Below are positions 7,212-14,481 of a DNA stretch of 37,145 nt, piece by piece. The stretch lies in NCBI GenBank assembly GCA_016291475.1, contig JAEEXJ010000019.1, positions 1 through 37,145 on the forward strand, read 5' to 3'. The position numbers and the translations under genes are program-made. The stretch comes from Lachnospiraceae bacterium. Its GTDB lineage: Bacteria; Bacillota_A; Clostridia; Lachnospirales; Lachnospiraceae. The notes under the pieces were generated by a model. The model had not been told where the DNA came from. It worked only from the letters and a program-made list of their open reading frames with translations, and did no database searches. Position 1 is the stretch's first letter; every line of letters starts with the position of its first letter.

Positions 7212-8807
7212 TCAGATCAAGAATGACGCAATGAAAGGAGCCGCAACGCCGAGGATTGACAGGATGATGGCAAATACAACCGCTTTCTTAACACTCTTGA
7301 CTTCTTCTTCAAGTCTGGAAGTTTCGCTCTTGATACCGACAAGGATCTTGGCATTCTCTTCGCGGATGTTTTCCACCTGCTTTCCGCTGTCGTTTCTGAT
7401 GCTGCCGAGAAGCTTGGCACTCTCCTCTCTGATAGCGGTCAGGTTTCTGTTGCCTTCATGCTTAATACTCTCAAGCTGGTTAGCGTTCTCCTGCTTGAGA
7501 CTTTCGAGCTGCTTGGCATTCTCATCCTGAATAGAAGCCTGAACATTACGATATACACGAACACACTCTTTATGAATATCAGTATTTCCGAAAGTCTGAG
7601 TCAGAGTATTGGTGCTCTGGATCATCTGCTCCTGGCCTCTTCTGAGGTTACTCTGCATAGTTTGGAGATACTGGTCGCTGCTTTTACTGGTGTTCTCCAC
7701 CTGAAGCTTGATAGCGGATACTTCGTCACGAAGAACTTCAACGAGTTCGATTACCTGATCGCTCTTGGAATCCTTAGAAAGAGCTCCTTCCATTCTGGTT
7801 AATAGTTGCTCATTCGAAGACTTTACGGCACCCATCTGAAGATCGACGCCCTGCTGCATATCTCCGAATTTTGCACCGATACCGGATTCAAGATTTCCGA
7901 TTCCCGATGCTATCTGTGACTCGAGATCACCGAATCTGTTTCCGATTCCGTTTTCGATGCCTCCGATCTTGGCGTCGAGTCCGTTCTCGATATCGCCAAT
8001 CTTTGCACCCAATCCGTTCTCGATATCACCGAGCCTTGCTCCGAGTCCGTTTTCAATATCGCCGAGTCTTACATCAAGACCGCTTTCGATATCTCCGAGT
8101 TTAACTCCGAGTCCGTTTTCGATATCTCCGAGTTTTGCACCCAGTCCGGATTCAAGCGAATCTATTCTGGCTGCAAGATCACTGCTCTTGCTCTCTGCAA
8201 TTTCCATGCGGACTCTCTCGAGCTGCTCATTATAATAAACCTTGATCTCCTCGATCTTTGCTTCGATCTGAAGAGCAAGATTATCAAACCTGGTTGCTAG
8301 TTCATCTCCGCCGTTTCCGCTTCCCTCAATATCACTGCGGAGCCTCTCAAGGTGCTCCTCATTGGAAACCTTGATTGCTTCGATCTGCTCTCTGAGTTCA
8401 TTATTACGGCTCTCGAGCATCTCACTCTGTCTGCTCATGAGTTCGTTCTGACTCTGAGCGAGATCCTGCTGACGGGAGATAAAATCATTCTGGCTGGCAA
8501 GGAGATCACCCTGCATCTTCTGCAGGTACTCCTCGTTGACCCTGTTCATGTTTTCCATCTGAGCCTTGAGATCCTCAAGCGCTCTGTCATCTATTCCGAC
8601 GCCGCTGCTAAGGTCGGGAAGGGCGGCAATCGTCTGCTGAAGTCCTCCGAGTTCGTCGGCAACATTCTTCATGCGATCAAGGCAGTCCTGATACTCGCGT
8701 ACCTGAGCCCTCATCACTCCCATGGCCTCGGATTCGGCCTCGCCGTTTGCTCTGATGATCTGCTGTGCATTCAGCTTCTGTGATAACTGATCCATGAATG
8801 TATCCAT
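7212..8807 (-). CDS. C-terminally anchored coiled-coil protein with 11-residue repeats (unknown function)
   Basis: No family recognised. 531 residues from the chosen ATG (MDTFMDQLSQKLNAQQ), which has GGAGG 6 nt upstream; the frame is open 26 codons further, but that stretch has no ribosome binding site and contains the likely -10 box. The protein is nearly all predicted coiled coil (long Glu/Gln/Asn/Leu runs such as SRQQDLAQSQNELMSRQSEM). The middle has nine tandem 11-residue units of the type GLGAKLGDIEN. The last 20 or so residues are one hydrophobic helix (AVVFAIILSILGVAAPFIASFLI), suggesting a tail anchor. It is the first gene ahead of the M23 hydrolase, so a scaffold or spacer role at the envelope is possible (inference). 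Confidence 0.85.
   Translation of the reverse strand: MDTFMDQLSQKLNAQQIIRANGEAESEAMGVMRAQVREYQDCLDRMKNVADELGGLQQTIAALPDLSSGVGIDDRALEDLKAQMENMNRVNEEYLQKMQGDLLASQNDFISRQQDLAQSQNELMSRQSEMLESRNNELREQIEAIKVSNEEHLERLRSDIEGSGNGGDELATRFDNLALQIEAKIEEIKVYYNEQLERVRMEIAESKSSDLAARIDSLESGLGAKLGDIENGLGVKLGDIESGLDVRLGDIENGLGARLGDIENGLGAKIGDIENGLDAKIGGIENGIGNRFGDLESQIASGIGNLESGIGAKFGDMQQGVDLQMGAVKSSNEQLLTRMEGALSKDSKSDQVIELVEVLRDEVSAIKLQVENTSKSSDQYLQTMQSNLRRGQEQMIQSTNTLTQTFGNTDIHKECVRVYRNVQASIQDENAKQLESLKQENANQLESIKHEGNRNLTAIREESAKLLGSIRNDSGKQVENIREENAKILVGIKSETSRLEEEVKSVKKAVVFAIILSILGVAAPFIASFLI
7857..8153 (-). repeat. Nine tandem 33-bp repeats coding for an 11-residue unit
   Basis: Inside the coiled-coil gene, nine consecutive 33-bp units encode ESGLGAKLGDI, ENGLGVKLGDI, ESGLDVRLGDI, ENGLGARLGDI, ENGLGAKIGDI, ENGLDAKIGGI, ENGIGNRFGDL, ESQIASGIGNL and ESGIGAKFGDM. 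The first six are near identical and the last three more diverged. Eleven-residue periodicity fits a right-handed or straight (hendecad) coiled coil. Such DNA can change copy number by slippage without breaking the frame. Confidence 0.9.
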
Positions 8808-8873
8808 AAATTGCCTCCGAAAAAACTTCGTGTCCCGGGATAACTTTTCCCTCAGCAATCCCGCATCCCTATG

Positions 8874-8902
8874 ATTATACTTCATAAGGCCGTTTTTTGA
8901 AA
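8874..8902 (-). promoter_or_regulatory. Candidate promoter of the coiled-coil / M23 / acyl-CoA synthetase operon
   Basis: Perfect TATAAT (8874-8879) with a weak -35 TTTCAA (8897-8902) at 17 nt. It would give a leader of about 60 nt before the ATG at 8807 and would place the in-frame upstream ATG outside the transcript. Of the rest of this gene-free stretch, 8903-9029 is AT-rich with nothing I can assign. Confidence 0.5.
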
Positions 8903-9035
8903 GTTATGACCGTACAAAGATGATCATTTTTTGGTTGTTTTTAACATATAAACGCCTGAAATAACCTCGTATCTGTAAACATTTACCGATTCTTTACAGC
9001 ACGTTCATATTTTATTCATAAAGCATTACTATAAT

Positions 9036-9135
9036 GACCTTGTAAGCAGACGAAAGAAAGAAATCGATCATTTTTTCATAATAGCCCGGAGGCCGAAAGG
9101 TTTCCGGGCACTCCTCATTTTATGGGGAGTTTTTT
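9036..9135 (+). ncRNA. Candidate small RNA with stacked 3' hairpins
   Basis: On the plus strand a TATAAT (9030-9035) is followed by an A-rich leader and then two directly adjacent hairpins. The first (9084-9109) is an 11-bp uninterrupted stem, GCCCGGAGGCC / GGTTTCCGGGC, closed by a GAAA tetraloop and including two G-U pairs. Those G-U pairs hold only in plus-strand RNA; the minus-strand copy would have two mismatches. The second is an intrinsic terminator. No ORF fits the interval and no known RNA family is recognised. No good -35 box is found 16-18 nt before the TATAAT, so the 5' end is uncertain. Confidence 0.5.
9110..9135 (+). terminator. Intrinsic terminator of the candidate sRNA
   Basis: ACTCCTCA - TTTTA - TGGGGAGT is an 8-bp stem followed by T5-6, oriented on the plus strand. 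It begins at the base after the upstream GAAA-loop hairpin and ends 4 nt before the relQ-type stop codon, so it also separates convergent transcripts. Confidence 0.8.
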
Positions 9136-9139
9136 ATTC

Positions 9140-9808
9140 TCAGAACATATCTTCCGGAAGGCCGGATATGCCGCTGAGCTTGATGATCTCATCATTCAGG
9201 CTGAGCATCTTCTCATCAAGATCGGATACGAGATGTGCACACTCAACAAGCTCGTCCTTAATGTGTTGGGGAGCATCTCCTTCAAATTTGTAGTGAATCT
9301 TATGCTCAAGGCTTGCCCAGAAATCCATGGCAACCGTACGGATCTGGATCTCCACCTTGGTATCGACAACTCTGTTTGACAGATATACGGGAACGGTAAC
9401 TATCATGTGATAGCTCTTATAACCGCTCGCCTTAGGGAAAGTGATATAGTCTTTAACTGTCAGGATCTTGATATCCTGCTGGTGCTCTATCATATCTGCG
9501 ATTCGATAAATATCGGAGGAGAAGGAACAGATTATCCTGACTCCCGCAATATCGTTAACATTATTGACCATATTCTCGATGGTCGAATCCAGATTGTGAC
9601 GTTTAAGCTTCTTAACGATGCTCTCAGGCGTCTTCATTCTGCATTTAATATGCTCAATGGGGTTATACTGATGGATATGCTGGAACTCCTCATTGAGGAT
9701 CTCTATCTTGGTCTGGACCTGTCTCATTGCGGCATTATAAACGAGCATGACTTCCTGCCATGTCTCAATGCCGTCTCCCTGTGCTATTTCGTTGATATCA
9801 TTATCCAT
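9140..9808 (-). CDS. relQ: Small alarmone synthetase (RelQ/YjbM-type GTP pyrophosphokinase)
   Basis: Transfers pyrophosphate from ATP to GDP/GTP to make (p)ppGpp. 222 residues with only the synthetase domain; there is no HD hydrolase or TGS/ACT region, which separates it from Rel/SpoT. Recognisable motifs: RMKTPESIVKKL (57-68), DIAGVRI (86-92), KDYITFPKASGYKSYH (119-134) and EIQIRTVAMDFWASLEHKIHYK with the catalytic Glu153. The C-terminal helices resemble the tetramerising tail of RelQ rather than RelP. The ribosome binding site is weak (GGAAA). It is divergent from a small plus-strand gene whose -35 box overlaps the relQ start codon. Confidence 0.92.
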   Translation of the reverse strand: MDNDINEIAQGDGIETWQEVMLVYNAAMRQVQTKIEILNEEFQHIHQYNPIEHIKCRMKTPESIVKKLKRHNLDSTIENMVNNVNDIAGVRIICSFSSDIYRIADMIEHQQDIKILTVKDYITFPKASGYKSYHMIVTVPVYLSNRVVDTKVEIQIRTVAMDFWASLEHKIHYKFEGDAPQHIKDELVECAHLVSDLDEKMLSLNDEIIKLSGISGLPEDMF

Positions 9809-9836
9809 TGCTTATTTCCGGTCTTTCAAATATAAT
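9808..9836 (+). promoter_or_regulatory. Candidate plus-strand promoter
   Basis: TTGCTT (9808-9813), 17-nt spacer, TATAAT (9831-9836). Transcription would start near 9843 and lead into the small gene at 9939 with a leader of about 100 nt. The first base of the -35 box is part of the relQ start codon on the other strand, so the two genes may affect each other's transcription. Confidence 0.65.
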
Positions 9837-9938
9837 CACCAGTGTACAGTTTCTTCATTTACGCATACGTAATTATTTTAGCACACTAAAGCATGTATGT
9901 GTAGTAAATTACCATTTCGGTCATTTAAAGGGATTAGG

Positions 9939-10214
9939 ATGTTCAGACTCTGGGTCAGGGAATTCAAAGAAACTCATATGCTGAAGGATATCGTCATAGA
10001 GGACGATTCACATGATACGCGTACCCATAAGATCATGAAAGCGCTGGAAAAAGCCTGTACGGCATTCGACTTGGCGGTTCCTATATGGCTTGACAACAAT
10101 ATCAGTGACTTCAAGCGTACGGCGAAGACACGATTCAGAAAAGGTTCCTTCATAGAGGATGTTCCTTTTGACTATCTGGAGATCCAGATCATCGAAGAAG
10201 ATGAAGATTTATAA
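9939..10214 (+). CDS. Conserved-looking small protein, unknown function
   Basis: The only clear plus-strand gene. 91 residues from ATG at 9939, chosen because AAAGGGA lies 6 nt upstream; an ATG 14 codons earlier has no ribosome binding site. The product begins MFRLWVREFKETHMLKDIVI, is soluble and ends in an acidic tail (IIEEDEDL). It has no signal peptide, membrane helix or metal motif. No family recognised. It has its own promoter and a strong terminator 4 nt after the stop, which supports a real single-gene unit. It is divergent from relQ; a functional link is not shown. Confidence 0.8.
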   Translation: MFRLWVREFKETHMLKDIVIEDDSHDTRTHKIMKALEKACTAFDLAVPIWLDNNISDFKRTAKTRFRKGSFIEDVPFDYLEIQIIEEDEDL

Positions 10215-10217
10215 ATA

Positions 10218-10246
10218 CAGCCGGATGAAGATCATCCGGCTGTTTT
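10218..10246 (+). terminator. Strong terminator of the small plus-strand gene
   Basis: CAGCCGGATGA - AGA - TCATCCGGCTG forms a perfect 11-bp stem with a 3-nt loop, then TTTT. Its right arm and T-tract are at the same time the last codons and stop (TGA) of the convergent DUF1294 gene. On the minus strand the hairpin is followed by TATTTATAAAT, so it may act in both directions. Confidence 0.85.
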
Positions 10247-10513
10247 GGTAAATATAAATACGGCAAGCATTATCTCCGCAATAAGGATGAGAGGAACACC
10301 AATATAAAACTTCGGCTTCCTGATCTTGTGTCTGAAAACAAACATCGCAAGAAGTGCTCCGGGGGCACCGAGCAGTGCTGAGGTCATCAGGCTTTTCTCG
10401 GATATTCTCCACTCATTTCTCACAGCTTTTGCTTTATCGATCCCATAAAAAGCAAATACACACAGGTTTATCAGCAGATAAGCTATCAAAAACGCTTTAA
10501 ATCCCGTGCTCAT
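10232..10513 (-). CDS. DUF1294 family small membrane protein
   Basis: 93 residues with three predicted membrane helices. It shows the family pattern [17 protein letters not shown], then [23 protein letters not shown], which is diagnostic of DUF1294. Function is unknown in the family; the arginine/lysine-rich [10 protein letters not shown] loop is its most conserved part. Its ATG overlaps the galE stop by 4 nt (ATGA), so it is translated by coupling with galE. Its stop codon lies inside the terminator stem of the convergent gene. Confidence 0.88.
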   Translation of the reverse strand: MSTGFKAFLIAYLLINLCVFAFYGIDKAKAVRNEWRISEKSLMTSALLGAPGALLAMFVFRHKIRKPKFYIGVPLILIAEIMLAVFIFTKTAG

Positions 10514-11529
10514 TCGTCATACCCGTTAGGATTGTTCTTCTGCCATCTCCAGGAATCTTCGCACATCTCACGGATTCCGTACTGCGCGGTCCATCCCAGT
10601 TCTTTTTTTGCAAGAGAAGCATCGGCATAGCAGGATGCGATATCACCGGGTCTTCTTTCCTTGATGGAATAAGGGATCTTAACTCCGTTTGCTTCCTCAA
10701 AATTCTTAACGATATCAAGAACACTGTATCCCTGACCGGTTCCCAGGTTGTAAATCTTCAGGCCGCATTTTTCTTCGATCTTATCAACAGCCTTAACATG
10801 TCCGAGAGCCAGATCGACAACATGGATGTAGTCTCTTACTCCGGTTCCGTCGTGGGTATCGTAATCGTTGCCGAATACGCCAAGCTCTTTAAGTTTTCCT
10901 ACAGCAACCTGGGTAATGTAAGGCATCAGGTTATTGGGGATTCCGTTGGGATTCTCTCCCATGGTTCCGGACTTATGTGCGCCGATGGGATTGAAATATC
11001 TGAGCAGGATCACATTCCATTCATTATCCGCTTTCTGGATATCGGAAAGGATCTGCTCAAGCATCGACTTGGTCCATCCATAAGGATTGGTGCACTGTCC
11101 CTTGGGACATTCTTCGGTAATCGGAACAAATGCGGGATTTCCGTATACTGTAGCACTTGATGAGAAGATGATATTCTTACATCCGTGCTTTCTCATCACA
11201 TCAACAAGGGTAAGAGTTCCGGTGATGTTGTTATCATAATATTCCCAGGGTTTTGCAACCGATTCTCCCACCGCCTTAAGTCCCGCAAAGTGGATGACGC
11301 ATCCGATGTCCTCTTTGGAGAAGATATCATCAAGTGCGGCTCTGTCCCTGATATCAGCCTTGTAGAAGGCAGGTTTCTTGCCCGTTATCGCTTCGATCCT
11401 TCCGAGAACCTTCTCGCTGGCATTGGAGAGATTGTCAAGGATGACTACTTCCCTTCCGCTGTTCTGAAGTTCGACAACCGTGTGGCTTCCTATAAATCCG
11501 GCACCGCCTGTAACAAGTATCTTACTCAT
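10510..11529 (-). CDS. galE: UDP-glucose 4-epimerase
   Basis: Interconverts UDP-glucose and UDP-galactose (some also the N-acetyl forms) with bound NAD. 339 residues, standard length. Rossmann motif GGAGFIGSH (8-16), catalytic Ser in SSSATVYG (123-130), and Tyr150/Lys154 in YGWTK. The C-terminal sugar-binding part includes [12 protein letters not shown]. The ATG has AGGAGGTTTT. It lies 77 nt downstream of a UTP-dependent uridylyltransferase, so the pair probably supplies UDP-sugars for glycans or uses galactose via the Leloir pathway. Confidence 0.96.
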   Translation of the reverse strand: MSKILVTGGAGFIGSHTVVELQNSGREVVILDNLSNASEKVLGRIEAITGKKPAFYKADIRDRAALDDIFSKEDIGCVIHFAGLKAVGESVAKPWEYYDNNITGTLTLVDVMRKHGCKNIIFSSSATVYGNPAFVPITEECPKGQCTNPYGWTKSMLEQILSDIQKADNEWNVILLRYFNPIGAHKSGTMGENPNGIPNNLMPYITQVAVGKLKELGVFGNDYDTHDGTGVRDYIHVVDLALGHVKAVDKIEEKCGLKIYNLGTGQGYSVLDIVKNFEEANGVKIPYSIKERRPGDIASCYADASLAKKELGWTAQYGIREMCEDSWRWQKNNPNGYDE

Positions 11530-11606
11530 AAAACCTCCTATAGATAAATAATCTTTGATCTCATCCTACAGTCTTCCCCAAGGGCAGAGTCAAACGATCA
11601 TTATCT

Positions 11607-12836
11607 TTAAAGAACAACCCCGTTCTTCTCAAGCAAAGCCTGTGCGCTCTCTACGGAATCCACACCGGTCTTATTTTTTATGGGTGCAAATTCCTTCTCT
11701 CTTTCAACCTCGAAGGGAAGGCAGCTGTCGCACTGATGGATCATGTCGAGAACAAGATTCTCGTACTTGTATCCGTTGGGTGATTCGGGTTTAAACAGAT
11801 TACCGTTCTCATCAAGGCAGGGAATCTTCTTCTCTACTATGTGAAGAGGAAGTGCGCCGTTTAAGATCCTCTCAAGCTGCTCTGTGGTGAAAAGATAATT
11901 TAAGATAACTCCGAAGTTGTATGCGGGATCTCCCTTTTCATTCTTGGCATTCATAAGATCTTCGGTAAGATCGTAATACTCTACGATGGAAGGTCTTCCG
12001 TCCTCAAGACAGATAACGCCTACCTTCTCATCGGGAGCAGCTTTTCTGACCACCTTGGCGCCTACTGTGCACTTCTTTGCGATAGTGGCACCTACGAATA
12101 CGGGATCTGCGATTCTCTGAAGAACGTTATCAACCGCAAATACGTTGAACCACTCGATACCGTTTGCATGTACGTGATCGAGAAGTCCCGCATTGACAAG
12201 GCTTACGAACCATCCGCCGTTACCGTTGGGAGAGGTAGCCATGCGGCCCTTTTCCTCGAGATAGATCTTTCCGTCGTAATCGGTTGCCGCAGCCATTGCC
12301 TGCATGAAAAAGTGGATATGGTCTTCGGGGTATCCGAAGTAGTTCTTTTCCTTGAAGAATGCTATGGTTGTGTCATTATTTTTCTCGGAAGTCATTACGT
12401 ATATATGTACGAATGCACCGGCCTTGTCGGTCACTTCCTTAAGATTATTGATAAGACATTCGAAAATAAAGAGCTCTCTGGTCTTACCCACATTGTACAT
12501 TCCCTTGGGATTGTCACTGCCGAGTCTGGTTCCCATTCCTCCGGCAAGAAGAAGCGCCGCTACCTTTCCCTGCTTGATCGCATCAAGTCCGATAGCTTCA
12601 TATTCCTTCTCGTGCTCTTTGATCTCGGGAAGCTCCATGCAATCAAGAGGAGAGATACCCCCTCTCTTCTCAAGATCTTCTTTATTCTTGCATGATGCAA
12701 GAATGCTCATGTCGGTACCATCTATCTGAGCGATCAGTGCCTCTTTTCCGGCATCGTCAAGCTCATCGAAATATTTAAGAACCTGCATCTGGCCGAATTT
12801 TTCAAGTTTAGCTTTTGCTTCTTCTAAATTCATCAT
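11607..12836 (-). CDS. UDPGP/UAP-family uridylyltransferase (UDP-GlcNAc or UDP-glucose pyrophosphorylase)
   Basis: Makes a UDP-sugar from UTP and a sugar 1-phosphate. 409 residues. The nucleotide loop is LLAGGMGTRLGSDNPKGMY (96-114). The segments TSPNGNGGWF, VDNVLQRIADP and PNGYKYENLVLDM resemble eukaryotic-type UAP (UDP-N-acetylglucosamine pyrophosphorylase) more than bacterial GalU, so the sugar may be GlcNAc, glucose or both. Two ATGs stand in tandem (12836, 12833); AGGAG is 4 nt from the first and 7 from the second, so the second may be used. It is upstream of galE in the same direction. Confidence 0.88.
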   Translation of the reverse strand: MMNLEEAKAKLEKFGQMQVLKYFDELDDAGKEALIAQIDGTDMSILASCKNKEDLEKRGGISPLDCMELPEIKEHEKEYEAIGLDAIKQGKVAALLLAGGMGTRLGSDNPKGMYNVGKTRELFIFECLINNLKEVTDKAGAFVHIYVMTSEKNNDTTIAFFKEKNYFGYPEDHIHFFMQAMAAATDYDGKIYLEEKGRMATSPNGNGGWFVSLVNAGLLDHVHANGIEWFNVFAVDNVLQRIADPVFVGATIAKKCTVGAKVVRKAAPDEKVGVICLEDGRPSIVEYYDLTEDLMNAKNEKGDPAYNFGVILNYLFTTEQLERILNGALPLHIVEKKIPCLDENGNLFKPESPNGYKYENLVLDMIHQCDSCLPFEVEREKEFAPIKNKTGVDSVESAQALLEKNGVVL

Positions 12837-12921
12837 GTTTCTCCTGTTTGGATTCTATTGTTCACTTTAGGAATCATAACACAAAAACAGCTTAATAAAA
12901 CTTAAAAACTTAAAAAAATGA

Positions 12922-12953
12922 AAACACCCGGGCAATCCCATACCCGGGTGTTT
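12922..12953 (-). terminator. Terminator of the prepilin gene
   Basis: AAACACCCGGG and CCCGGGTGTTT form a perfect 11-bp stem with a 10-nt loop. On the minus strand it is followed by TCATTTTTTT. It lies 25 nt after the prepilin stop and insulates it from the uridylyltransferase gene. Confidence 0.9.
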
Positions 12954-12978
12954 CCATATAGGGTTTTCTTCCAAGATA

Positions 12979-13389
12979 TTAAGCTGCTCGGTAAGCAGCG
13001 ATACCTGCTTCTGATGTAAGATCGTAAGTCTGTGAAGTATCAAGAGTTACGTAGACCGCCACAGAATTGGCATCAGCATCGTAAACTGCTGTAAATGTTC
13101 CTCCAGGAGCGAATACATGGCCTGCGACGGTAGGCGTTTCATTAATGGTTCCCGGAAGGTATGAAGCATTTATCTCAACCTCCATACTTCCATGTCCAAC
13201 AGTACTACCTTCCGCAATATCAGCAAGAAATGCCTCCCTTATCTGGTCGGCAGTCTGGATGTCTCTAGACCTTCTGGACTGTTCAACATATTTAATAAAT
13301 TGCGGAGCAAGAACAGCAATAAGCACCGCCATAATCGCTATTACTATTATCAGTTCTACTAATGAAAATCCTTTATTGTTCTTTCCCAT
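12979..13389 (-). CDS. Type IV prepilin-like protein (single gene)
   Basis: 136 residues starting MGKNNKGFSLVELIIVIAIM: a class III prepilin signal, cleaved by prepilin peptidase after Gly7, with Phe as the first mature residue and the conserved Glu at +5, followed by a hydrophobic helix. The open frame extends 29 codons upstream, but AGGATAGGATT precedes the chosen ATG and the upstream part is promoter DNA. The mature protein is about 129 residues without cysteines. No prepilin peptidase, ATPase or PilC-like gene lies nearby, so the assembly machine would have to be encoded elsewhere. It could be a pilin, a pseudopilin or a competence-type ComGC-like subunit. Confidence 0.88.
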   Translation of the reverse strand: MGKNNKGFSLVELIIVIAIMAVLIAVLAPQFIKYVEQSRRSRDIQTADQIREAFLADIAEGSTVGHGSMEVEINASYLPGTINETPTVAGHVFAPGGTFTAVYDADANSVAVYVTLDTSQTYDLTSEAGIAAYRAA

Positions 13390-13447
13390 AATCCTATCCT
13401 CTCCCCTTGTATACAGTAAAATGCCCCTGTACAACCCCTTCATTAAT

Positions 13448-13476
13448 AATATACTTTGTGAAAGCAAAAAGAACAA
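13448..13476 (-). promoter_or_regulatory. Promoter of the prepilin gene
   Basis: TTGTTC (13471-13476), 17-nt spacer, TATATT (13448-13453) on the minus strand. Transcription would start near 13441, giving a leader of about 50 nt. A 12-bp inverted repeat lies 27 nt upstream. Confidence 0.65.
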
Positions 13477-13502
13477 TAGTTATTTTAAAAAATATTAATC
13501 AA

Positions 13503-13536
13503 ATCTTAAGAATTAGTTTTGTGCAATTCTTAAGAT
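13503..13536. repeat. 12-bp perfect inverted repeat upstream of the prepilin promoter
   Basis: ATCTTAAGAATT (13503-13514) and AATTCTTAAGAT (13525-13536) with a 10-nt spacer. On the minus strand it is followed by TTTGATTAATATTTTTT, so it may be an AT-rich terminator for the LRR gene, which ends 43 nt before it. It may instead be a binding site for a dimeric regulator of the prepilin gene. Confidence 0.65.
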
Positions 13537-13578
13537 ATTATTAATATTTTTGGCATGAGATATGGATTATTTTTACTC

Positions 13579-14466
13579 TCAGAGCTCCAAAGAGGAGAAA
13601 AACCTGTCCGAAGCCTCCTCGCCGGAACTTTTAACAAGCAGACTCTTAAGTTCCTGCTTGTCATCTCCCAGCTCTTTTATCATTGCATCTCTGTTTGAAT
13701 CATCTATGCATCCCAGATCCGACAAAAGATCGAAATGCTTTTTATCGGGATGAAGGTCCCTGACCGCTATCCAGCTCTCGTTTCCGGCACAAGCGCCCAT
13801 TCTGTGATCGTAGATGTAATCCTTATATTTTTTCCCAGCCTTATCGGAAAGAGATTCCGGATTAAGGAGTCTCAGCATTGAAAGCGAAGCCTTAAGAACT
13901 CTTCTGGAGCTTTCATATGCCCCTTTATCAGAGCTTCCGTAATCCTCCTCACCGCACAGGATCTGGTTTAAGAATCCGTCGTCATCCGGAGCTTCAAGAA
14001 CGGATATTGCCCAGGCGTCCCATTTGGCAAGACAATCATCACCGATCTTTTCTATATCCGTAAGATGTGCCGGCGCTCCGTTTCTCACCGCCCCGGCGAT
14101 CAACACGCTAACATCCGGGGAAAAACCCGGAAGGGATATCTTACGCAGGGATCTGCAACCCGTAAAAATCCCCTCTCCGGCATTGCACACCGGCATTTCC
14201 ACTTCGGTTAAGTTAATGCAGTGCGCAAAGCAGAAATCACCGATGCTTCTTACGCTCCCGGGAAGTATTATTTTTTTGATCGTACGTTTCCCAAGGAAAG
14301 CCTTTTTCAAAACCATAGTAACAGGCAGGCCTTCGTCAGACTTATCCGGAACGGTAAAAACAGAAAAATTTCCCGTCACCCTGCTGAGCGCCAGCTCCGC
14401 GCCTCTTACATCGAAAACAAGACTTCCTTCGGGATATTCAATCTCTTTTTCCAAATCATCCACCAA
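13579..14466 (-). CDS. LRR_5 (BspA-like) repeat protein of the MoxR-VWA operon
   Basis: 295 residues, no signal peptide, so intracellular, unlike most BspA-type LRR proteins. Residues about 50-120 contain LRR_5-type repeats (LKKAFLGKRTIKKIILPGSV, GDFCFAHCINLTEVEMP, GIFTGCRSLRKISLPG). The remainder is an acidic, probably helical region I do not recognise. The start is unclear: there is no ATG until about residue 51 and no good ribosome binding site. TTG (14466) or GTG (14463) are the candidates. The frame is the same as MoxR and is separated from it by one TAA, five codons before the TTG. It is last in the VWA-MoxR-LRR operon and could be its substrate-recognition part (inference). Confidence 0.75.
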   Translation of the reverse strand: MVDDLEKEIEYPEGSLVFDVRGAELALSRVTGNFSVFTVPDKSDEGLPVTMVLKKAFLGKRTIKKIILPGSVRSIGDFCFAHCINLTEVEMPVCNAGEGIFTGCRSLRKISLPGFSPDVSVLIAGAVRNGAPAHLTDIEKIGDDCLAKWDAWAISVLEAPDDDGFLNQILCGEEDYGSSDKGAYESSRRVLKASLSMLRLLNPESLSDKAGKKYKDYIYDHRMGACAGNESWIAVRDLHPDKKHFDLLSDLGCIDDSNRDAMIKELGDDKQELKSLLVKSSGEEASDRFFSSLEL

Positions 14467-14481
14467 TGTAATAAGAAATAA

